Source of the DNA: Trichosporon coremiiforme
Taxonomy: Eukaryota; Basidiomycota; Tremellomycetes; Trichosporonales; Trichosporonaceae
Reading direction: 5' to 3'
NCBI GenBank assembly: GCA_039545355.1
Contig: BCJJ01000021.1
Location: 496,001 to 560,000, forward strand
DNA length: 64,000 nt
Of this stretch, positions 56,950 to 64,000 are shown in pieces. Numbering within the stretch: the stretch's first letter is position 1; the number at the start of each line of letters is the position of its first letter. Both the position numbers and the translations under genes were made by a program. The notes under the pieces were generated by a model, which saw only the letters and a program-made list of their open reading frames with translations, searched no databases and was not told the DNA's origin.

Positions 56950-59385
56950 TCCCGCCGCCACAGACCGTCACGGATTACAACAGGGCCCGCGACCAGCGCA
57001 GCAAGGAAGACTACAAGGTCGCCCTCGAGAAGCTCCAGCAGTCCTCGCTCGACGACGACATGTTATCAAGTTTCAAGCGTGAGTGTATTCTATCTTATCA
57101 AGTCACACAAGCGTTACGCGATCCAAGCGGTGCAGGGGCGCGGTGAATGCCTAGTGACAACCTGTCATCACCATCCCTGCATGCGTCCATGCACAAGGCG
57201 GCAATCGTGTGCATAGCGCTTGCGTGCATTAGACTTCTAGTCGCAGCAACGTACCGGCCTGAGTGTCACATGACTGGGGAGCCGGGCTCACCAAGGGCTT
57301 GCTCGTCCAGGGTGCAGGGTTGCAGGTCTGTGGGGTTGCCGATCTAATTCCTCCTACGTCATCGTTGCTACCACCGAGAATGACCCGCAACCGCAATGAC
57401 AATGCCCGCGACCACCACATCCACCGGCATCACCACGAGCTTCACCATACTGACAACAACAGAGATCCTGCGGCACGGCAAGCAGGCCGGCAACGACAGC
57501 AAAAAGTCGGCTCCGCCAGCCGAGCCCGCGCAGCCTGCGAAGTCCGCCTCGAAGCAGTCCTCTCCAACTAAGAACCAGAAACGCGCGTCCCGCGATGGTG
57601 CCGCTCAGCAGGACAAGGCTCGCAAGTCTAAAAATTACCGCGAGGAGGCCGAGAAGATTGTTGCCCAGGAGAAGGCCCAGGGCGAGAGGATGCCCAAGTT
57701 TGAGGTACGCGGCATTTCTTTGGACGTGATAGAACCCCACTGACGCCCAGGGCCTTGAGAACTACACGCTGCTCGAGAAGATGGGCGACGGCGCATTCTC
57801 AAACGTGTTCAAAGCGATGGACAACCGGGCGGGCCGCAAGGTCGCCGTCAAGGTTGTGCGCAAGTACGAGCTGAACACGACGCAGGTGAGTAGCGTCTCC
57901 GGCCGCCCAGTCTTCTTCCCACTTAACGTTGCACCACCGCTGACTTGGGTAGAACGGCAACCGCCACCTGAACCCCAATTTCAAGAAAAGGCAGCGCGTC
58001 ACTGAGGTCGGTTTCGCTCAGGGGAACCTTAACATGTGCTAACAGCGCAGCGCGCCAACATTCTGAAGGAGGTGCAAATCATGCGCGGCATCGACCACGC
58101 GTCCATCGTCAAGCTCGTCGACTTTTTCGAGAGCGACGAGCACTACTTTATCGTACTCGAGCTGATGGAGGGCGGAGAGCTGTTCCACCAGATTGTCAAG
58201 CTCACATACTTTTCCGAGCCGCTCGCGCGGCACGTCATTGTCCAGGTCGCCGAGGGTATCCGGTACCTGCACGAGGAGCGCGGTGTCGTGCACCGCGACA
58301 TCAAGCCCGAGAACCTGCTGTTCGAGCGGATCCCGATCATCCCGTCCATGAACCCGGTGCACCGTCCCTACGACGAGGAGAAGGAGGACGAGGGCGAGTT
58401 CCAGGCCTCGTTTGGCGGCGGCGGCATCGGACGCGTCAAGATTGCCGACTTTGGTTTATCCAAGATTGTGTGGGACGAGCAGACGATGACGCCGTGCGGC
58501 ACGGTGGGGTACACTGCGCCGGAAATCGTCAAGGACGAACGCTATTCGAAGAGTGTCGACATGTGGGCCCTCGGCTGCGTGCTGTACACGTTGCTCTGTG
58601 GCTTCCCGCCGTTCTACGATGAGAGCATCAACGTGCTCACGGAGAAGGTCGCGCACGGATACTACACCTTCTTAAGCCCGTGGTGGGACGACATCAGCCA
58701 CAGCGCCAAGGACCTGATCACGCATCTCCTGTGTGTCGACCCGGCACAACGGTACACGATCGACGAGTTCCTAGCCCACCCGTGGATCAAGGACGGCCCG
58801 CCCGTCATGCCCGTCTCGACGGCCAACCCGACCAAGGCCGGCGCGCCGGCGCCGATGGACAGCCCGCTGATCGCCTCGATCCGCGCGTCGAACCGCGAGG
58901 GCCGGTCTCCGGGCGTGCAGGTGCTGAAGGAGGCGTTCGACGTAACCTACGCCGTGCACAGAATGGAGGAGGAGGGTGCGCGCCGACGCGCAGGCGTGCC
59001 GGGCGGTGCTCAGCGTGGTTTCCTCCAAGGTCTGAACGAAGAGGACGAGGAGGGCGACGAGGCGGCGCAAGTCGAGGACGCGAGGAGGAAGCACGGCGAG
59101 CTGGTAGCCCGGCAGATCGAGCAGCACCGTTCCCGCGCGGCCGCCAACGCGGCCGCAGGGATTAAAGAGCCAGTCGTCACGAACTATGTCGGCCGCGGAG
59201 GGGCTAATCGGCGTCAAGCCGAGGCCGCGCTCTATGACGGACGCGCGGGACAGAGGGATAGAGGCAGAGGAGGCAAGAGCCAGCCCTTCGAACTTGATCT
59301 CGGCAATGCGACGTTGTTGGGGAGGAGGAACAAGAAGGTCGGCGGCATGCAGACGCCGATGGCTCTGCCCGTCAAGGGTCAGTAA
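56424..59385 (+). CDS. CaMK-group Ser/Thr kinase (Rck2/Srk1-like MAPK-activated kinase)
   Basis: Stress-type protein kinase. Exons: about 56424-57078, 57463-57704, 57751-57885, 57953-58006 and 58051-59385; introns are 384, 46, 67 and 44 nt (the last uses a GTCGGT donor). About 806 residues are readable. Kinase motifs: GDGAFSNVF, the Lys in KVAVKVV, HRDIKPENLL, DFGLS, CGTVGYTAPE and DMWALGC. An insert of about 30 residues follows the catalytic loop. GLENYTLLEKMGDGAFS resembles the Rck/Srk1 lead-in. The N-terminal 220 residues are Ser/Pro/His-rich with 12 consecutive Gln. This N-terminal frame has no ATG back to an in-frame TAG near 56297, so the start is unresolved. The coordinate given is the first GTG codon; the first in-frame ATG is at 57059. 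An upstream exon or non-AUG initiation is possible. Confidence 0.85.
56913..56948 (+). repeat. (CAG)12 microsatellite encoding polyglutamine
   Basis: Twelve uninterrupted CAG codons in the kinase N-terminal region; purity suggests recent or unstable expansion. Confidence 0.95.
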
Positions 59386-59845
59386 GGCAGCGTCAGCTGC
59401 CGCATTGGCCGAGTGGCCGCAGGGCCGGATATATCATATGGACAACGTAATCACGACTTATGGTCCGATGGCAAAAATCATTGCAGATGTACAAGTATCC
59501 AAATGAGCACTGCGGGAGCGAGCAGGGCGAGTGCACTGATGGCGGAATGGTGTTGGTCCGAGCGAGCTGAGGTCAGCAGTACAGCGAGAGCATCTAATGT
59601 CACAAGAAGAGGGAGTGTGTGAGTCTGAGCATTGTGTCAGCGATAGACCTAGAAGGCAGGCGGAGTTAGTGACCGAGCTGCCTGTCGACCGTCGGTGAAC
59701 CGGGGCAGAGATAACCGGTCAGTCATGGTTCGAAAGTTAGTCGCTCCGCTGTATCTCTAGCTCCTCTCCACACCTGCTCTCCCCATTATACACTCCTTCA
59801 CAGTTCCTTCACTCATCGACCGAAAGCAAGAACAGGCAAGACAGC
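59386..59845. promoter_or_regulatory. Intergenic region upstream of the quinone oxidoreductase
   Basis: 460 bp holding the kinase 3' UTR and the downstream promoter. A pyrimidine-rich stretch at about 59755-59815 precedes the next ATG. No gene. Confidence 0.45.
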
Positions 59846-61066
59846 ATGAAGGCCCTCCAAGTCAAAGAGCTGCAGCACCACTCCAAGCTCAAAGTGTACG
59901 TCTCATCATGGGAACCGAGCTAACGCCAGTGCGGACATTCCGGAACCCAAGGCAGGAGACGGCGAAGTCATCGTTGATGTCTATGCTGGCGGGCTGAACT
60001 TCTTCGAGTGAGTCGTGCTTCCCCCATTTCTCTTCCTCGCTTGCCTTGTCGCTCTCCACAACTGTGTCGCTCGAGACTGGCCCGGTTTGAACTCAGCTCG
60101 CTAGCGCTCGCAAAGAGTGACGGCGCCCGCCCTCCCTACACTCTCGCCCCTCAACCCTCACCGTACCTCGCTGCGCTCGGACTGACAGTCAGCATTCTGC
60201 AAGCCCAGGGCAAGTACCAGAACCAGCCTCCGTTGCCTTTCGTGCTCGGCGCCGAGTTTGCTGGCAAGATTGCCGACGACTCGCCGATTCCGGACGGATG
60301 CGACTTTAAGCGCGGCGACCGCGTGTTCGGCTACAGCCAGGGCGCTTACAGCGAACGTCTCGCCCTCAACCCCGTGACCCTCCTCCCTGTGCCGCCCAAC
60401 ATCAGTCTTGAGCAAGCTGCGGGTCTGTTCCTGACCTATCCCACTTCTTACGAAGCGCTCGTCGGCCGCGCCCAGGCGAAGAAGGGCGAGACCGTCCTCG
60501 TCCTAGCCGGCGCTGGGGGTGTGGGCCTCGCCGCAGTCCAGATCGCCAAATACTTGGGCTGCCGCGTCATCGCTGCCGTCGGATCTCAGTCAAAGTTCCC
60601 CGTGTGCAAGAATGCCGGCGCCGACGAGGTCATCAGCTATTCCGAGTCTGGGTGGCAGCAGAAGGTAAAAGACCTGACAGACGGTGACGGCGTCGACGTC
60701 GTGTACGACCCAGTCGGCATGATTGTCCCCTCCCTGAAATGCGTCAACTGGAACGCGCGCCTCGTCGTTGTCGGTTTCGCGGCGGGCACGATCGAGAAGA
60801 TCCCCGCCAACTTGATCCTGCTCAAGAATGTCTCTGTTGTGGGACTGTTCTGGGGCGCGACGAGCTATAAGGACCCGGCCCGCTTCCAGACCGTCATCAA
60901 GGAGGTCCTCACGCTTATTGCGAGGGGGAAGCTGAACCCGACGGTTTATGAAAAGGTGTACGACGGCATTGGGGGCGTTGTCAAGGGGCTCAGCGACATT
61001 GAGGGTCGGAAGACGTGGGGCAAGGCCGTCGTCCGGATCAGAAGGGAGGATAAGGGGAAGCTGTAA
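59846..61066 (+). CDS. Quinone oxidoreductase-like medium-chain dehydrogenase/reductase
   Basis: Zeta-crystallin/QOR-type NADPH-dependent reductase, predicted to act on quinones or enones. Exons 59846-59895, 59930-60007 and 60193-61066 give 333 aa; introns are 34 and 185 nt. The N-terminus MKALQVKELQHHSKL leads to GGLNFFDIL, then FVLGAEFAGKI and GDRVFGY. The Rossmann motif is AGAGGVGLAAVQIAKYLG near residue 149, followed by AGADEVISY and GDGVDVVYDPVG. The zinc-binding cysteines of alcohol dehydrogenases are absent, as expected for this subgroup. Reading frames across both introns agree with conserved sequence. The enzyme is predicted cytosolic. Confidence 0.93.
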
Positions 61067-61251
61067 GCGACGGCGACGGCGAAGCCGAAGCCGGAGTTGT
61101 TAGTCCTCGCTCCCGTCCTCGCCCCAGCCCTTCAGTCAACTTTGTGTTCGTAGAAATGAAGCAGCAGCCAGTGTCCAGATGTATCGCACATATTCTCTAT
61201 CCTACAGCTCGGTCATCCGCGTACAAGGTCGCGCCGCCCTTCGCGCGACGC

Positions 61252-62070
61252 TCACTTGCCATTCTTCTGATCATGCAGCATCCCGTCGACCACACCCATG
61301 GCGGCCTTGAGCGCATCCCACTGCTCGAGATTGAGCATGACGCCCTTACCCGTGGGTTTCATCTCGCCGCTGTTCTTGTCGAGGTAGTGCTGAAGGTCAG
61401 CTATAAATCTTCTGCCACTGACACGTGAAGCTGGTCTTTGCTTCTCGTTTGCCCCCTGCTCTCCCACATATCCAACACTGTGGAAAACGTGACGAGCTCA
61501 AGCCGAGTCCATGGCAAGCTCTGTCTACAACCTGGCTAGAGGGGCGGGACACCAAAGAGAGGGACAGAGGGAGAGAGGACGAACGCAGCGCTCGCCCTGC
61601 GCAGAGCTCACTCACATCACGAATATCCACATAAGTCTTGCCCTTGAAGTCGCGCACCGTCACGCGCCGTGTCTTGCTGAGAGCGACGTACTCGTCGCCC
61701 TCTGCGTTCTCGTGCACCTTGGTCGGGTCGGGGGCGTCCTCGTTTGTCGTAGAGACGCGGGGTTTCTGATGTCAGCTGGAACAATCGGGCCCACCCAGAT
61801 GGTCTATATGGATGATGGGTGGCAAAGGACGATGATCGACGTGCGGGGGAAAGGCGACGAAGGCGAGGAAGGCGAGCTGGGACGGGAGAAGGGAGAAGGT
61901 GGGAGGGTGGGAAGGGGGTGGAAGGGAAAGACGCACCTTGTCCTCGTTCGACGCAGAGTCATCGGCAGAGCGCTTCTTCTGTTTTGTCAGCTGTGGGGGC
62001 TCGAAATGTAGCTTACGGGAGGCATTGTTGCTGGTGATGAGGAAGGACGAAGGGAGGGAGACTTGGACAT
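61252..62070 (-). CDS. SUB1: SUB1/PC4 transcriptional coactivator
   Basis: Single-strand-DNA-binding coactivator of RNA polymerase II and III. Exons 62017-62070, 61937-61978, 61616-61765 and 61252-61389 give 127 aa; introns are 38, 171 and 226 nt. After a short Ser/Pro and KKRSADDSASNEDK region, the PC4 fold reads SKTRRVTVRDFKGKTYVDIRD, then YLDKNSGEMKPTGKGVMLN and EQWDALKAAM. The second Met (MPPKKR, codon 16) is an equally plausible start, since the first 15 residues are unremarkable. A Lys/Arg patch and acidic residues precede the fold, as in yeast Sub1, but the protein lacks the long yeast C-terminal extension. Confidence 0.92.
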
Positions 62071-62708
62071 GACGAAAACAAACGCGTCGCGCCCTGGGGC
62101 TCCGCATGCATGGCCATAGTGACGTGAGGTTAGTCAACTGAAGCGACTGTGCAAGAGACAAGGTCTGAGCATGCATGCTGGATTGTTATGAGACGATAAC
62201 GTGTATAGTACGGGCCTGTTCGTCAGCTACACGCACCGGATGCAAAGCTGACCCACTTTACGGGCCAGAAGACAGGTCTGTGACCATGAGAGTCGAAGGC
62301 GAGGAAGGACGCGTACTTGCCAGCCGGTGCGCTGTCCCAGTCACATCGCACAGAGCGCTCACCTCCCTCTCGTGTCATGAGTGATCTCGATATTGAAGCT
62401 GAGAGCTTAAGGCTCTGCATCACTGATTTGAGTCTGGGGACGGTAGAGGTGAAGGCAGAGCCGGCGTCGGAGACTCGAGTCTGATGGTCAACTCGATCTG
62501 TGATGGGCCCAGCACAGCTAAAAGACTCACACAGCTGGCAGTTAGAACGCCTCAGCTTATGTTCACAGCAACCTTCCGCCTTCTCGATTCACACATTCAT
62601 CCGAAGAAGCGTCAGACAGTGGCAGCTCGCCGGTGCGAGCTGAGAAGCGAAGGGGCAACGATTGAGAAACAGAAGGAACAGAATCCTTCACCCTCATCCG
62701 TCGTCGCC
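62071..62708. other. Intergenic region between SUB1 and the AlkB-like gene
   Basis: 638 bp upstream of SUB1 and downstream of the AlkB-like stop. No supported gene; probably SUB1 promoter plus the 3' UTR of the other gene. Confidence 0.45.
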
Positions 62709-63906
62709 TCACCCCCCACTCGCACCCGGCAACTGCCGAAACGTGAGCGATATCCGGCCCCCAGCACCTTTCTCCTTCGGAATCTCATGCTGCGTTTCAG
62801 CTTTCTAGCCAAGAAACTAGCTCCTACCTTCCAATAGTCCTGCGTCGGGGGGCGCATGACGAGCAGGCTCCCGTGCTCCAGTCTGATGTCAGCTTCATCT
62901 GCGTAGCCGTAGCTGGGGCCTGAACGTACCGTAGTTTGACACTGCGTCGATGTTCGAGCTTACGCTTCTGAGCCGCAGAGAGAGTGGACAGGACGTTCCG
63001 TGAGGGCGGGCGAGGCGTGAAGATGAGTGTTCGTGGAGAACCGAGAGATACGGCGGCAATGACCTTGTTCTCGGCCGTGTCGCTGTGCCGGCCTATGTAC
63101 ACTGATCCGTCGTCATAACTGCCATCAGCTGAAATCCGCATCACTTTCAGCTCCTTCCAGATCTCCCGCTGCATTGCCTGCCACGTCGAACCGCCGGGAG
63201 GAAGAGAGAATGATGCTTAGGGACAGACGGGAGATGGCCGGGGAAGACTCACCGATTAAGTAGCACGTGGTTGAACCTCTCGCCCAGCTTCTCCTCGACT
63301 TTCTCACATATCCGCTCCACAACAGGCGGAAATGGAACGTGTACATCAATCTCAGCGCCGGAGTACTTCAGTTCCATCGGGTGCGTCGCATACGCCGCGA
63401 TAGAGCGCGATTGCCGGACGATCTTCCCGTACACCTTGAGGGTCGGGTGATCTGTCTTCAGCTACACAATTGTCACCAGCCCAGCTTCATCCGGCCCTCT
63501 GGGCTCACAGATCAGATGTAAAGATCACGGTAGCCCCTGGAGGAAGGGAGCGGAGTTGAGTAGGAGCGCGAGGACAACTCACACCCTGCCGTCAGCTTGA
63601 CAAGTAAAAGGGAAAGACCTCACAAGTATCAAAGGCCGCTAGCTCATCATATGCGTCGTTGTCATGCAGAAACTTACGTCAGTGGGTAATTCGTCGAGCT
63701 TTGTTACCCACCTTTGGGTAGTACTTGACGTCGGGCGGCAGCTCAGGCAGGTCGATCTCTTCCTCTCCTTTGAGCACGGCCCCGTTCTCTCCTGTGAGCT
63801 CGATGTCGCCTGCCGGCGCCGCTTCGTCCTCCATCTTCGTCGCCTTGCTCCTCGTGCTCCTCCCAGTTGGCGGAGCAGTATCCGCGTCGAGCATGCGTTT
63901 CGGCAT
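62709..63906 (-). CDS. AlkB-like Fe(II)/2-oxoglutarate dioxygenase (ALKBH2/3-type)
   Basis: Predicted oxidative nucleic-acid demethylase. Six exons, 63712-63906, 63624-63672, 63253-63451, 62930-63118, 62828-62882 and 62709-62789, give 255 aa with consistent phases; introns are 39, 172, 134, 47 and 38 nt. LKVYGKIVRQSRSIAAY and FNHVLLNRYDDGSVYIGRH lead into the HxD motif GRHSD. The distal iron ligand is the His in DYWKHEIPK, and the 2-oxoglutarate-binding Arg is in GRISLTFRQL. A basic, Lys/Arg/Thr-rich N-terminus (residues 1-25, RSTRSKATK) may be a nuclear signal. The ORF following the fifth exon in another frame is intronic. The 172-nt intron contains extra splice-like sites. Confidence 0.9.
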
Positions 63907-64000
63907 CGAGAGTAGTACGACGCAGAGGAAGGGAGGATGGAGTGGGCGATGACGACAGCAGAGCTGACTGGACTTCGTAGGTGGAGGTATGATCGGCGTC

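Overview
The window is nuclear DNA from a GC-rich basidiomycete fungus, most likely a Tremellomycete yeast of the Trichosporonales type (inference). The genes have spliceosomal introns, and I could place 50 of them by reading frame. They start GTAAGT, GTGAGT or GTACGT, and most carry a GCTGAC or GCTAAC branch site only a few bases before the 3' AG. Twenty are 39 nt or shorter and the shortest are 33 nt. Single housekeeping genes on both strands, with fungal orthologues (AFG1, RIC1, LSG1, COQ5, TIM21, ECO1, SNT1, SUB1), rule out a bacterium or a virus.

Layout. At 1-14 kb: kinesin-5 (-, runs off the left edge), AFG1 (+), a mitochondrial carrier (-), a long Ala/Ser/Lys-rich membrane-anchored repeat protein (-) and the Golgi Rab-exchange factor RIC1 (+). 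At 14-19 kb: an alpha/beta hydrolase (-), then an intron-like stretch of tiny coding-like pieces and a decayed secreted-protein gene (-). At 19-24 kb: a PI31-type proteasome regulator (+) and a small acidic protein (+). At 24-28.8 kb I see no supported gene. At 28.8-32.6 kb: a DUF1479 dioxygenase (-) and one weak candidate. At 32.6-40.3 kb the genes are compact: LSG1 (-), COQ5 (+), cyclophilin (-), TIM21 (+) and a SAM methyltransferase (-). At 42.8-45.1 kb: ECO1 (+) and broken coiled-coil gene remnants. At 46.6-53.2 kb: the large SANT co-repressor SNT1 (+). At 56.3-59.4 kb: a CaMK-type Ser/Thr kinase (+). At 59.8-64 kb: a quinone oxidoreductase (+), SUB1 (-) and an AlkB-like dioxygenase (-).

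The genes are not a cluster. They serve mitochondria (AFG1, carrier, COQ5, TIM21), mitosis and cohesion (kinesin-5, ECO1), ribosome export (LSG1), chromatin and transcription (SNT1, SUB1), trafficking (RIC1) and stress signalling (kinase). Three pairs (kinesin-5/AFG1, LSG1/COQ5, cyclophilin/TIM21) are divergent with 281-292 bp between start codons, as expected for shared bidirectional promoters.

I found no tRNA, rRNA, intact transposon, CRISPR array or obvious novel defence system. The most unusual items are the ultrashort, sometimes stop-free, introns; the 1106-residue repeat membrane protein; a kinase whose long N-terminal reading frame has no AUG; the intron-like array at 15.8-17.3 kb; and the relic secreted-protein gene beside it.
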